NCBI GenBank assembly: GCA_035063885.1
Contig: JAPSFM010000002.1
Coordinates: 62,001-126,000 of the forward strand
Direction of reading: 5' to 3'
DNA: 64,000 bases
Source of the DNA: CAADGY01 sp900696665
GTDB taxonomy: Bacteria; Acidobacteriota; Terriglobia; Bryobacterales; Bryobacteraceae
Shown: positions 7,421-16,510 of the stretch, one piece after another
Layout of the letters: each line of letters begins with the position of its first letter
Numbering within the stretch: the stretch's first letter is position 1
Notes under the pieces: generated by a model
The model's input: only the letters and a program-made list of their open reading frames with translations
Database searches by the model: none
Told to the model about the DNA's origin: nothing
Position numbers and translations under genes: made by a program

Positions 7421-9565
7421 ATGCCTTCGTTCAAAGTGACCGATCAATTGGGCGTCGATATCGACGTCGAGCCGAATCCCGATTCCGGGCTCGCGCTATA
7501 CGCGAAAGAGCTCACGCGATTCCGGTTGCCGGAGGTGAACTGGGCGCGGATGGCCAACCTGCCTCTGGAGGATGCTCCCCTGAACACCGGTGGCGCGGGT
7601 CTTTCTTTCGACCAACCGGTTCCAATCGGAAGTGCCGGTGAGTTGACCATTGGAGCGGGGATCAGCGGCCGTCTGCGGCTCTTTCGACCCGTGGATGGCG
7701 CATTGTTTGCCTCCGGACTCTCCGGCGACCCGATCCCCATCGAGCCGGAGGAAGCCTACCTGGCGATTTCGATTAAAGCTTCGGTCTCCGGACGAGCATC
7801 GAATGCGGCCGGCCGTCTCGGTTTCGGCGTCGATGCCGGGCGGGACGTCACGATTACCAATTACCGCCCCTTCGCAACCGGAACGCCTTTTGCCGATGCC
7901 TTTCGGGAAAGCGTAGCGGGTTTCGTCTTTCCGGCTACTGTCGAAGACCTGAAACGGATTCCCACCCGTGGCGTCGTCACAGCGGAAGGACAAGGGCAGC
8001 TTCGGTTTTCGGGTGATGTTGATATGCTCACGCTGTCAAATCCGCTGGCGACGCTCTCCCTGCCGGCTCCGGCCGGAGAAGTGCGAGTGGCGCCAGGAGG
8101 ATCGGTAACAATCGGCGCCTCCTATGTACTCTCCTCTGAGCACCAGGTGCGCTTATACAGGAAAGCGCCCGGTTCCGTCCAAATCGGCTATTACCGCTGT
8201 GGCAGTAGCGAGTTTTCCATTCGTGCTTCGGCGAGAGCCGGTGCCGGGGTGCGGGTTCGCAACTACGATCCTTTTGCGATGGTGGTGCGTGCAATCAGCG
8301 CGGACGCAGCCGCGGATGAAGACGCGTTGGAACGCGCCGGGCCGTCAGGCAGAGAAATCGACTCGATCCGCAGCGCCGTGGAAGCGGCGATCGATCGTAA
8401 GCTCGAGCTTGCGGCCAGGTTCGAACTGGGCTCGTTGAGCCGGCGCGATGCGGCTTTCCTTTATGAAGTGGATCTCGGCACGCTCGATAGCGCGGGCTTC
8501 GAAATAGTGGAGCGGGCGTTGCAGTGCAACCTGCCGCCGCTCATCGAAGCCGGAGAGCTATTGCCGCCGGGAATCCGGATGATCCGAAGCGTTCTTGGAA
8601 CCCTGCGCCGCCGTAAGCAGACGTTGAAGGTGAATCTGCTTGGAATCTACAACTTTGTCTCCATCAGCCAGCTTGCTCTTAGCGGAAGTGTTTTGTATGA
8701 GCCGGCTACAGGAGACCTGGTGATTACCGACACAGCCACGGCGCAGCGCGTGCAGGCTTCCGCGCTGAACTTCGGCGCCGATACACAGAAGCTGCGAAAT
8801 GTTCTGGCGGAAAGCTTTCTGATTACGGCTGTCTACCGGTCCGGCAAGATCGCCCTGCCCTTGCCGGAACTGAGAGTGACACAGACCTATTTCGAACTGC
8901 ACAATGCTACGAACCGCCAGACCATGAAAGATAACCTCGATATCGCCTGGGCGCTTGGACTGATTTCGGCATCCCAACAACAGAATGCACTGGAGGGAAC
9001 CGAAGATTTTGGCCGCTCCACTGTTTACGCGGAGGCTTCCTATGGGGAATCGCAGACCGCCGCGTTATTCATGAATCAGGATGGTGAAGCCCGGGAGGTG
9101 GAGGAGTACGAAGCCGCTGGACGCCGTGCTATCGCCATGCTGATTCAGCCGGGAGACCCGAATGAATACCGCCGCATTCCCGCCACAGACGACGCAACCT
9201 GGAAACGGATGAAGTCCCTGGGCCAGCCGGGATTCCGGCAGATCTTCCCCGGCTACAACCATTTGCAAGTGGAAACGCTGATCGCTGATTATTCGTTGAT
9301 TGTATGGTGGTCCCGCTCGATGGCGGATCTCGCAGCCGCTTTGCACCAGATCCGCAGCGAGGGGTTGGATGTGGAGACGGCGCGAAAGACCCTGACAGGG
9401 CGGCTGAAGTCCGTTGCCGCCGGCACGAAACCGCAATTTGGCGACCCGTGGGGACTGATCGCGATGGACCAGGCGGCCGGGCAAAGAGCCGAAGTGGTTT
9501 GCCAGATCACCAGTTCGAGACTGGCATGGCGTGAAGAACGCAAGGAAAAAGCAGTGACCGCATAG
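7421..9565 (+). CDS. Large cytoplasmic-type protein of unknown family
   Basis: About 714 residues from the ATG at 7421, which is preceded by GAAAGGA at 7411-7417; the frame is open a little further upstream. I do not recognise a domain. There is no signal peptide and no membrane helix. Residues 1-300 are rich in short alternating beta stretches with many Gly/Pro turns (for example FDQPVPIGSAGELTIGAGISG and APGGSVTIGASY). An acidic/Ala-rich helical stretch follows (about 290-370), then a mixed half containing ALNFGADTQKLRNVLAESFL and a Trp-rich segment (IVWWSRSMADLAAALHQI). The C-terminus ends in a charged KEEK-like tail. It stands alone, divergent from a peptidase and directly upstream of tmRNA. 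Real gene: long frame, consistent codon use. Function unknown. Confidence 0.7.
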   Translation: MPSFKVTDQLGVDIDVEPNPDSGLALYAKELTRFRLPEVNWARMANLPLEDAPLNTGGAGLSFDQPVPIGSAGELTIGAGISGRLRLFRPVDGALFASGLSGDPIPIEPEEAYLAISIKASVSGRASNAAGRLGFGVDAGRDVTITNYRPFATGTPFADAFRESVAGFVFPATVEDLKRIPTRGVVTAEGQGQLRFSGDVDMLTLSNPLATLSLPAPAGEVRVAPGGSVTIGASYVLSSEHQVRLYRKAPGSVQIGYYRCGSSEFSIRASARAGAGVRVRNYDPFAMVVRAISADAAADEDALERAGPSGREIDSIRSAVEAAIDRKLELAARFELGSLSRRDAAFLYEVDLGTLDSAGFEIVERALQCNLPPLIEAGELLPPGIRMIRSVLGTLRRRKQTLKVNLLGIYNFVSISQLALSGSVLYEPATGDLVITDTATAQRVQASALNFGADTQKLRNVLAESFLITAVYRSGKIALPLPELRVTQTYFELHNATNRQTMKDNLDIAWALGLISASQQQNALEGTEDFGRSTVYAEASYGESQTAALFMNQDGEAREVEEYEAAGRRAIAMLIQPGDPNEYRRIPATDDATWKRMKSLGQPGFRQIFPGYNHLQVETLIADYSLIVWWSRSMADLAAALHQIRSEGLDVETARKTLTGRLKSVAAGTKPQFGDPWGLIAMDQAAGQRAEVVCQITSSRLAWREERKEKAVTA

Positions 9566-9574
9566 AGCAAATGC

Positions 9575-9580
9575 TACAAT
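9575..9580 (+). promoter_or_regulatory. Candidate -10 box for ssrA
   Basis: TACAAT lies 11 bases before the first base of the mature tmRNA. It matches the sigma-70 -10 consensus at five of six bases. A -35 element is weak (AGTGAC-like near 9553-9558, about 16 bases upstream). The box sits just after the stop codon of the upstream gene. Confidence 0.4.
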
Positions 9581-9591
9581 AATAGTTGAAA

Positions 9592-9942
9592 GGGGGCGTA
9601 ACGGATTCGACGGGATTGAATTGGCGTGCGAAGGCGTGTCGGGTTCCGAGCACCCGTTAAACGATCGGAAAACCATAACTGCCAATCAGCAGTTTGCTTA
9701 CGCTGCCTAAGTAATTAGGTAGCCGCTCCAGCCGGCAGGCTCGCATGTCCGGCGAGTGGGCGTCATATGGCGAGATAGGCCCAAGGCTTCTGTTCGGAGT
9801 TGTAAGCCGAGATCCAATCGAACTGGATTGCCGCCATCTTGCCGGTTCTCAGGCGGCAATTGAAATCCAGAATCGGATACACACGTAGGCTTTTCACGGC
9901 AATCTTTCTCGGACGCGGGTTCGACTCCCGCCGCCTCCACCA
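9592..9942 (+). ncRNA. ssrA: Transfer-messenger RNA (tmRNA)
   Basis: The 5' end GGGGGCG (9592-9598) pairs with CGCCTCC (9932-9938), including one G-U pair, and is followed by an encoded ACCA ending at 9942. The conserved 5' block ACGGATTCGACGGGATT and the 3' T-arm GGGTTCGACTCCC are present, so this is a standard one-piece tmRNA of 351 nt. The tag frame reads GCC AAT CAG CAG TTT GCT TAC GCT GCC TAA at 9681-9710, giving ANQQFAYAA including the resume codon. Its hydrophobic AYAA end fits a ClpXP/ClpAP degron. It rescues stalled ribosomes with SmpB, which is not encoded here. Confidence 0.96.
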
Positions 9943-10082
9943 TTCCTCTCGTGATGTTACGACGATAGCTTCCGTTTGGCTGCGAATAGCCCGTGGGACA
10001 CAAAAGAGCACGAGGCACAGGGTGTTTTCACCTTATTTATGTCATCGGCCATTTTGACCTAAATTATTGAATCTGTGAAGCT

Positions 10083-10158
10083 TGGTGAGCCGGGCGGGAC
10101 TCGAACCCGCGACCCTATGCTTAAAAGGCATATGCTCTACCGACTGAGCTACCGGCCC
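10083..10158 (-). tRNA. tRNA-Lys (anticodon TTT)
   Basis: A 76-nt cloverleaf including encoded CCA. The acceptor stem GGGCCGG pairs with CCGGCTC (one G-U). The D-arm contains AGCTCAGTCGGTAGAGC, the anticodon stem TATGC/GCATA encloses the loop CTTTTAA with anticodon TTT, and the T-arm is GCGGGTTCGAGTCCCGC. It is transcribed toward the 3' end of ssrA. No other tRNA is nearby. Confidence 0.97.
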
Positions 10159-10200
10159 GCTTTTGTCGGATAACCTGGAAGGACGACCGCCACGGTGCCG

Positions 10201-10222
10201 CCTCCGCCGAAAAGGGCGGAGG
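10201..10222. terminator. GC-rich hairpin between metY and tRNA-Lys
   Basis: CCTCCGCC (10201-10208) and GGCGGAGG (10215-10222) form a perfect 8-bp stem around the loop GAAAAG. It lies about 44 bases past the metY stop on the minus strand. It has no clear U-run on either side, so terminator function is only possible. Confidence 0.4.
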
Positions 10223-10265
10223 CACACTCCGCGTATCAATTGAAGTCTAACACGCTTGCCGGATT

Positions 10266-11567
10266 CTACGCCTGCGATGCCGCCAGGGCCTGGTCAAGAT
10301 CCCAGAGAATATCGTCCAAATCCTCAAGCCCCACCGAAAGCCGCACCATATCGGGCGTTACGCCGGCAGCGGCTTGGTCGGACTCGGGCAGTTGCTGGTG
10401 CGTGGTAGACGACGGATGAATCACCAGGCTGCGGACGTCGCCGACGTTCGCGAGATGCGAAAACATCTTGACGCTATCGATGAACTTCCGTCCCGCGTCA
10501 TATCCGCCTTTGATACCGAACGAGAATACTGCACCCGCACCTTTCGGCAAGTACTTCTGCGCCAACTGGTAGTACGGGCTGGAAGGAAGCGACGGGTATT
10601 TCACCCAGCTGACCGACTTATGCTTCTCCAAAAACTGCGCCACCGCCAGCGAGTTGGCAACGTGGCGTTCCATTCGCAGGCCGAGCGTCTCGACGCCTTG
10701 CAAAAACAGAAAGGCATTAAACGGACTCATGCACGGGCCCAGATCCCGCAAGCCTTCCACCCGCGCGCGAATGATGAAAGCAATCGCTCCGAACGTTTCA
10801 TGGAACCTCATGCCGTGATAGGCACTCGAAGGCTCAGTCAACTGCGGGAAGTTGCCTTTACTCCAATCGAACTTGCCGGCGTCGACGATCATGCCGCCGA
10901 TGCTGGTCCCATGCCCGCCCATAAATTTCGTCATCGAGTGCAGTACGATATCGGCGCCGAAATCGATGGGGCGGCACAGGTAGGGACTGGCAAAAGTGTT
11001 GTCGATAATGAGTGGAAGATTGTGTTCGTGTGCGATATTGGCGATGGCTTCAATGTCCAGCACGTTGCCGCGAGGATTGCTGATGGTCTCGCCGAAAATG
11101 CACTTCGTCTTTGGTGTAATCGCCTTACGGAAATTTTCGGGATCGTCCGGCTCTACGAACTTGACGTTCAGCCCCAACTTTCGAAAACTGACGTCGAATT
11201 GCGTGAACGTGCCACCGTACAGAGTGCTGGCCGACACCATTTCGTCACCTGATTCCAGCAGGCTGCTGACGGCGATGAACTGGGCCGACTGACCGCTGGA
11301 CATCGCGAGGCCCGCGGCGCCGTTCTCAAGCGATGCGACGCGCTCTTCGAGTACTGCGGTCGTCGGGTTCATGATACGCGTGTAGATATTGCCGAACTGC
11401 TTCAACCCGAACAAGGAAGCGGCGTACTCGGAATCGTCGAATACAAAAGACGTGGTCTGATAAATCGGCACTGCCCGCGCCTTCGTGGTTGGATCGGGCT
11501 GATATCCTGCATGCACAGCTCTTGTGTTAAATCCGTAACTGCGTTCTTTCTGCTTTTCTTCTGGCAT
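10266..11567 (-). CDS. metY: O-acetylhomoserine sulfhydrylase / aminocarboxypropyltransferase
   Basis: A 433-residue PLP enzyme of the Cys/Met-metabolism family. The PLP lysine is K214 in LHSMTKFMGGHG; MSSGQSAQ (about 89-96) and IIDNTFASPYLCRP (about 187-200) are also typical. The length (about 430, longer than the roughly 390 of MetB/MetC) and the opening NTRAVHAGYQPDPTTKARAVPIYQTTSF-type region favour MetY, which makes homocysteine from O-acetylhomoserine and sulfide in the cytoplasm. The start is fixed by a strong SD (TAGGGGGGAG, 11571-11580) four bases before ATG. It stands as a single gene; homoserine dehydrogenase of the same pathway is at 20.9 kb. Confidence 0.93.
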   Translation of the reverse strand: MPEEKQKERSYGFNTRAVHAGYQPDPTTKARAVPIYQTTSFVFDDSEYAASLFGLKQFGNIYTRIMNPTTAVLEERVASLENGAAGLAMSSGQSAQFIAVSSLLESGDEMVSASTLYGGTFTQFDVSFRKLGLNVKFVEPDDPENFRKAITPKTKCIFGETISNPRGNVLDIEAIANIAHEHNLPLIIDNTFASPYLCRPIDFGADIVLHSMTKFMGGHGTSIGGMIVDAGKFDWSKGNFPQLTEPSSAYHGMRFHETFGAIAFIIRARVEGLRDLGPCMSPFNAFLFLQGVETLGLRMERHVANSLAVAQFLEKHKSVSWVKYPSLPSSPYYQLAQKYLPKGAGAVFSFGIKGGYDAGRKFIDSVKMFSHLANVGDVRSLVIHPSSTTHQQLPESDQAAAGVTPDMVRLSVGLEDLDDILWDLDQALAASQA

Positions 11568-11588
11568 ATTCTCCCCCCTAAGTGTTGT

Positions 11589-12611
11589 TCAGCGGAGCCA
11601 CTGGTCGCGATGCTCAGCTACAAACTGGTCGTCGTTCAAATGCGGATAAGCGCGATACACGCGGTCGATCTCTTCCATCTGTCCTGGTGAGAGGTCTTCG
11701 GCCGGGTTCAGACACCAGCGGCCCTCAAGCAAGCCTTGGCGGCGCAGAACCTCGTGCAGACCGGCGATACATCCGTGGAAGTTATGAGCTGGATCGAAAA
11801 AAGCGGCGTTGCTGTCTGTGATCTGGGTTGCCAACGTCAACCAATCCGTGCCGATCCGTCCGCCTGTTTCAATCGCCTGGTGAACTCTGTCTAGCTGCTC
11901 CACGGCACGGCGTGTCCAGACAGCCCAGTGCCCTAGCAGGCCGCCTTTTATGCGAAGCTCCTTCCCGCTGAACTGATACGGCGTTAACAGGTCCGCCAGA
12001 ATCGTATCGTCGTTTCCCGTGTACAGCGCGATCGAATCCGCCCGGCCCGAGTCCGCAACGGCGCGAATGACATCGATGGTCTGATACCGGTTGAACGGTG
12101 CTATCTTGATCGCGACTACATTCTCGATTTCCGCGAAGCCCCGCCAGAACTCGTATGGCAGCACACGCCCGCCAACTGCGGGTTGGAGATAGAAGCCGAA
12201 GACGGGAATCACGCTCGCCACCGCGCGCGCATGCTCGATCAACTTTGCGGGAGCCGCATCGCGCATCGCTCCCACGCTCAACAGGCCGGCATTGTAGCCG
12301 AGGGAAGCGGCAAACTCCGCCTCCGAAACGGCCTGGCGGGTCTGCCCACAGATGCCCGCGACGGCGATAACCTCTTTACCGCGCATCTCCTCCATGGCGA
12401 GTTCCAGAACCGGCCGGAACAACCCCACTTTCGGATCGCGTATCTCAAACTGCGTGGTGTGTACCCCGACAGCGATTCCGCCCGCGCCCGCCGCAAGATA
12501 ATAACGCGCTAAAGCGCGCTGGCGTTTATCATCCAGTTTGCGTCCGGCGTTGAGCGCCAGTGGGTGCGCCGGAATCACCGCGCCAGCAGAGAGCCTGTCA
12601 CGCCAGCCCAT
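11589..12611 (-). CDS. Dihydrodipicolinate synthase-family aldolase/lyase
   Basis: A 340-residue class-I aldolase of the DapA/NAL family. The Schiff-base Lys is K169 in NVVAIKIAPFNRY and the catalytic Tyr is Y141 in VFGFYLQPAVGG, at the usual spacing. The N-terminus has ALNAGRKLDDKRQRALARYYLAAG, where true DapA would have ALVTPF and a GTTGE motif; here the equivalent is GIAVGVHTTQF. It is therefore a divergent DapA-like lyase acting on some 2-keto-acid or sugar acid, not DapA itself. It is the last gene of a three-gene operon, joined to the SDR-like gene by a one-base TGATG overlap. The context suggests a catabolic or salvage step. Confidence 0.8.
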   Translation of the reverse strand: MGWRDRLSAGAVIPAHPLALNAGRKLDDKRQRALARYYLAAGAGGIAVGVHTTQFEIRDPKVGLFRPVLELAMEEMRGKEVIAVAGICGQTRQAVSEAEFAASLGYNAGLLSVGAMRDAAPAKLIEHARAVASVIPVFGFYLQPAVGGRVLPYEFWRGFAEIENVVAIKIAPFNRYQTIDVIRAVADSGRADSIALYTGNDDTILADLLTPYQFSGKELRIKGGLLGHWAVWTRRAVEQLDRVHQAIETGGRIGTDWLTLATQITDSNAAFFDPAHNFHGCIAGLHEVLRRQGLLEGRWCLNPAEDLSPGQMEEIDRVYRAYPHLNDDQFVAEHRDQWLR

Positions 12612-13630
12612 CAGAACTTACCGTCCCGGGCTTCAAAATGCGTAGGCTTACCGAGAGTGGCTCCTCCCATTCCGATCCACTGCGAAATCCATTCGATCAA
12701 CTGTTCCACGCTGATGCTCGGATAGCCGAACAGGCGGTGGCATTTACCGGCGTTATTCAATAGAGCGTTCGGGGCTTCCGCTCCTTCAAAGACCGGATCG
12801 ATGCCAAAGTGCGCGCCGAATTGAAGCGCTACCTGACGCACTGAAATCGTTTCCGGCCCGGTCAGGTTCAACACCGCGGGCGGCGAAGAACACAAGCTGA
12901 AAGACCGCAAGCAGATGGAATTGGCGTCTCCCTGCCAGATCACGTTCGCACACCCCATGTTGAGATCCACAGGGCGGCGTTCAAAAACTTTGCGGCCAAT
13001 ATCGTAGAGGACGCCATAGCGAAGCTCCACCGCATAGTTCAGCCGGAGCAGCAGCACGGGAGTCCCGTACTTATCTGAGAAGTACTGGAAAAGCCTTTCG
13101 CGCCCCAGCACCGACGTGGCATATTCGCCCACGGGCTGCACGGGCGTAGACTCTTTTGCACCCCCCTCCGCAATTGGCACCAGCGGATAGATGTTCCCGC
13201 TGGAGAAAGCAACGATACGGGAATTCCGGAACCGCTCGGCCACACGTCCCGGCAGATACGTATTCATGGCCCACGTGAGGTGCTCAGCCCCGGTCGTTCC
13301 AAATTTCCGCGCCGCCATGAAAATGACATTCGGGATGTCGGGAAGGGCCGCGAGGTCCGCTTCGTTGAGCAAGTCGGCGGCTATCGTCTCAACACCCATC
13401 TCATTCAATTCGTCGCGGGCTGAGGGCGACGAGAACCTGGAAACTCCAATTACCCGCTTGTTGATTCCAGCCTGGGAGATGGCGCGCTTGGCTCTATGAA
13501 CAAGGCTGGGGCCCATCTTGCCGGCAACGCCCAGCACAAGCAGATCTCCCTCCAGGTTGCGCATGGCTTCCACGTCGGCATCCGAAGGACGCGACAACAT
13601 GTCTTCCAGTTGTGATTCAGATGCAATCAT
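12611..13630 (-). CDS. NAD(P)-dependent epimerase/dehydratase-like protein (extended SDR)
   Basis: A 339-residue Rossmann protein. The nucleotide-binding loop is LGVAGKMGP (33-41), reminiscent of GxxGxxG. The strand IVAFSSGNIYPL carries the Ser region and Tyr170 sits in GEYATSVLGRERL. The canonical YxxxK lysine is replaced by Val174, with GRER just after, so catalysis by the standard SDR triad is doubtful unless an Arg takes over. The first 28 residues are an N-terminal extension before the first beta strand. It is the middle gene of the operon with one-base overlaps at both ends, so it is translationally coupled. Substrate unknown, probably a sugar derivative. Confidence 0.78.
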   Translation of the reverse strand: MIASESQLEDMLSRPSDADVEAMRNLEGDLLVLGVAGKMGPSLVHRAKRAISQAGINKRVIGVSRFSSPSARDELNEMGVETIAADLLNEADLAALPDIPNVIFMAARKFGTTGAEHLTWAMNTYLPGRVAERFRNSRIVAFSSGNIYPLVPIAEGGAKESTPVQPVGEYATSVLGRERLFQYFSDKYGTPVLLLRLNYAVELRYGVLYDIGRKVFERRPVDLNMGCANVIWQGDANSICLRSFSLCSSPPAVLNLTGPETISVRQVALQFGAHFGIDPVFEGAEAPNALLNNAGKCHRLFGYPSISVEQLIEWISQWIGMGGATLGKPTHFEARDGKF

Positions 13631-14112
13631 CAGAGCTTATATCCAATCTTTCTTAAGAATCCGTGCCGTGCCTTGACGTCGTCTTCCCCCTCCACCCCCT
13701 TGGGAGGAAATCCGTCGATCACGCCAAGCACTCCCCTGCCCTGACTGGTCTCGGCTACAATCACCTCGACGGGATTAGCGGTCGCGCAGTAAATGGAGCA
13801 GACCTCCGGAACATCTTTGATCCGGTTCAGCACATTAATGGGAAAGGCATCACGCAGGATGAGGACAAAAATGTGCCCGGCCGCCAAAGCGGTCGCATTC
13901 CGGACTGCCGCATCACGCAGCCCGGCGTCATTGCCGTCCGCGCGTGTCAGGCAAGGTCCCGAAGCTTCGTTGAAGGCAATGCCGAATTTGGCTTGCGGAA
14001 CCGTATTTACAATGGCCTCGTACAGGTCCTCTACGCTCTTGATGAAGTGCGTCTGGCCGAGGATGAGGTTCGTCGAGTCCGGAATCTCCAGACGGATAAC
14101 CTTTATCTCCAT
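13630..14112 (-). CDS. Adenosine-specific kinase family protein
   Basis: A 160-residue protein matching the compact adenosine-specific kinase family described from thermophilic archaea (DUF355). Characteristic stretches are GQTHFIKSVEDLYEAIV, KFGIAFNEASG, AGHIFVLILRDAFPINVLN, EVCSIYCATANPVEV and RGVLGVIDGFPPKGVE. These proteins bind AMP/adenosine and lack a P-loop. It is the first gene of the operon with the SDR-like and DapA-like genes (one-base overlap), and it is divergent from rnr with only 35 bases between starts. Why a nucleoside kinase-type protein is coupled to sugar/keto-acid enzymes is unclear. Family call is strong; activity is inferred from the family. Confidence 0.85.
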   Translation of the reverse strand: MEIKVIRLEIPDSTNLILGQTHFIKSVEDLYEAIVNTVPQAKFGIAFNEASGPCLTRADGNDAGLRDAAVRNATALAAGHIFVLILRDAFPINVLNRIKDVPEVCSIYCATANPVEVIVAETSQGRGVLGVIDGFPPKGVEGEDDVKARHGFLRKIGYKL

Positions 14113-14147
14113 GGATTTACCAGGATACTACGGATAATAGAAATAGG

Positions 14148-16448
14148 ATGCCCGCCAAACCCGCCGCGTTCGATGACAACGAACTGCTTCGCTATATCGG
14201 GCAGTTGCCGCATGGAAGAGCTACCTTCAAACAACTAGTGCGGGAACACTCCGCCCGGGGCGACAACCGCGGGAAATTGGAAGATGCGCTGGACCGCCTC
14301 ACGGCCAGCGGCGCTCTGCTCGAATTGCGTTCACGGCACTACGTGTCGGTGAGTTCGAGCCGCGAATATGCAGCCGGACGCCTCAGGATGCACCGCGACG
14401 GCTATGGATTTCTGATCACAGACAAACCGCTCGACTGGATCCGGGGCGATGTGTTTATTCCCGCGGAGTCCGCCCGGAAAGCGATGCACGGCGATCAGGT
14501 CGTTGTGCGCATTGGGCGCGTGGATCAGGAAGGACACGCGGAAGGCGAAATCGTACGCATTCTGCGGCGAGCGCACGCGACCGTCGTCGGAGAGTTCCGC
14601 GTCCGGCATCATGGCAACATCGTCGTGCCGCACGACGACCGCATTCAGCAATGGATCGAGATTCCAGAGGGACTCGAAATGCCGGCGGCGAGCATCACCG
14701 TGGACCGCATCGGCGTGGAACCGGTCACAATAAAGGGCCCGGAAGACCTGGACGGCATGATCGTGAATGCCGAACTGCTGGACTATCCGGGGGACGGCGA
14801 TCGGGCCGTGGGTCGCGTCATCGAAATCCTCGGTCATCCGGATGACTTCGGCATCGATGTGGAAATTGTCATTCGCAAGCACCACATCCCGCACCAGTTT
14901 CCAACGGAAGTATTGCATCAGGCACAGCAGGTGCCCGCGGCGATTCGCCAGGAGGAGATCGCTTCCCGCCGTGATTTCAGGGATCTGGATATCGTGACCA
15001 TCGATGGCGAGACCGCTCGCGATTTCGACGACGCGGTGTGGGTAGACCGCCTGCCTAAGGGCAATTTTGTCCTTCAGGTGCACATCGCCGACGTGAGTCA
15101 CTATGTCCGCCCCGGTACGCCCATCGACATCGAAGCCGCGCTTCGCGGCACGAGCGTCTACTTTCCCGACCGCGCGGTCCCCATGCTTCCGCTGGAGTTA
15201 TCTACGGGAATCTGCTCGTTGAAACCCCGCTTGGACCGGTTGGTGCTCTCGGTGATTCTCGAGATCGACCACCGTGGCGACATCCTCCGCCAGGAATTCC
15301 ATCGCGGAATCATCCGAAGCGTGGAAAGGATGACGTACGCTAATGTTCATCTCTTGCTCGAAGGGGATGCCGGGTTGCGCGAGCGCTACAAGCCCCTGGT
15401 GGAGCGATTTGAGCTGATGCAGGAATTGGCTCTACTCCTGAACCGTAAGCGGGTCCGGCGGGGCTCCATCGATTTCGACATGCCGGAACCGTTAATCGAG
15501 TTCGACGAATGGGGGCACATGACCGGCATCGAGCAAGCTCCTCGCAACATCGCGCATCGCATCATCGAAGAGTTCATGCTGGCGGCCAACGAAGCCGTGG
15601 CCGGTCACTTGGAGAGCAGCGTGCCGGCGTCGCTCTACCGCATTCACGAACCCCCCGACCCGAAACGGGTGATGGATTTCGAGGAACTCGCAATGCACTT
15701 CGGCTATTCGCTAGGCGTGGCCGCAATTCCCGTCAAGCGCTTCCCCGTAGTGGAGCGGAAGCGCGACGGGCGTAAGGTGCGAAAGGATATCGCGCTGCCC
15801 CAGCAGATGCGTATTTCGTCGCGAAACTACCAGAAGCTGCTCGCGAGCATCGAAGGAAAACCAGAGGAGCGAATCCTTACCTACCTGATGCTGCGGTCGC
15901 TGAAGCAGGCGCGCTACAGCGAACATAACAGCGGCCATTTCGCGCTGGCCGCGCCAACCTATACCCACTTCACTTCGCCTATCCGGCGCTATCCCGATCT
16001 GATTGTGCACCGCCTGCTTACGGCAAACCTCGATCACCAGGAAACGGGAATCGATGAAACGGCGCTGCGCACAATCGCTCGCGACTCCTCCGAAAGCGAA
16101 CGCCGCGCGGCGGATGCGGAACGCGAACTGGTGGAATGGAAAAAGCTGAAATTCATGCTAGACCGCGTCGGGGAGGAATTCAATGCGCTCATCATCAGCA
16201 CGGCGAAATTCGGTTTCTTCATCGAACTGGAACAGCTTTTTGTCGAGGGGTTGGTGTTGATGGAGACACTGCCGGACGACCGCTATACGTATCAGGAAAA
16301 TACACGCAAAATCGTCGGGCATCATACACGGCGGCAGTTCTCCATTGGCGATAAGGTTCGTGTGATCCTCGACCGTGTGGATGAAATGGAAAAGAAGCTG
16401 CTCTTCTCGCTGGTTGAACCGGCACGCCGGAAGCGGCGGAAGAGATAG
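14148..16448 (+). CDS. rnr: Ribonuclease R
   Basis: A 766-residue 3'-to-5' exoribonuclease. The order is an N-terminal winged-helix region (about 1-60), two cold-shock/OB domains (about 65-250), a catalytic RNB domain beginning near DGETARDFDDAVWVD (about 285-299, with the metal-binding Asp cluster) and running to TSPIRRYPDLIVHRLL (about 610-625), and a C-terminal S1 domain (about 665-755). The tail ends in a basic ARRKRRKR. It degrades structured RNA and works with tmRNA in removing non-stop mRNAs; ssrA lies 4.5 kb away. Single gene with its own upstream region, divergent from the adenosine-kinase operon. Confidence 0.95.
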   Translation: MPAKPAAFDDNELLRYIGQLPHGRATFKQLVREHSARGDNRGKLEDALDRLTASGALLELRSRHYVSVSSSREYAAGRLRMHRDGYGFLITDKPLDWIRGDVFIPAESARKAMHGDQVVVRIGRVDQEGHAEGEIVRILRRAHATVVGEFRVRHHGNIVVPHDDRIQQWIEIPEGLEMPAASITVDRIGVEPVTIKGPEDLDGMIVNAELLDYPGDGDRAVGRVIEILGHPDDFGIDVEIVIRKHHIPHQFPTEVLHQAQQVPAAIRQEEIASRRDFRDLDIVTIDGETARDFDDAVWVDRLPKGNFVLQVHIADVSHYVRPGTPIDIEAALRGTSVYFPDRAVPMLPLELSTGICSLKPRLDRLVLSVILEIDHRGDILRQEFHRGIIRSVERMTYANVHLLLEGDAGLRERYKPLVERFELMQELALLLNRKRVRRGSIDFDMPEPLIEFDEWGHMTGIEQAPRNIAHRIIEEFMLAANEAVAGHLESSVPASLYRIHEPPDPKRVMDFEELAMHFGYSLGVAAIPVKRFPVVERKRDGRKVRKDIALPQQMRISSRNYQKLLASIEGKPEERILTYLMLRSLKQARYSEHNSGHFALAAPTYTHFTSPIRRYPDLIVHRLLTANLDHQETGIDETALRTIARDSSESERRAADAERELVEWKKLKFMLDRVGEEFNALIISTAKFGFFIELEQLFVEGLVLMETLPDDRYTYQENTRKIVGHHTRRQFSIGDKVRVILDRVDEMEKKLLFSLVEPARRKRRKR

Positions 16449-16510
16449 CAGCGGCCGCCCTGCATGTTACACTGAAATCTTCCATACTAGCCTTAAGGAA
16501 GCCTTTCCAG

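Noticed and set aside
9920..10082. Integrative-element attachment site at the 3' end of ssrA
   Set aside because: No integrase, no direct repeat of the ssrA 3' end and no mobile-type genes follow; the next features are tRNA-Lys and metY.
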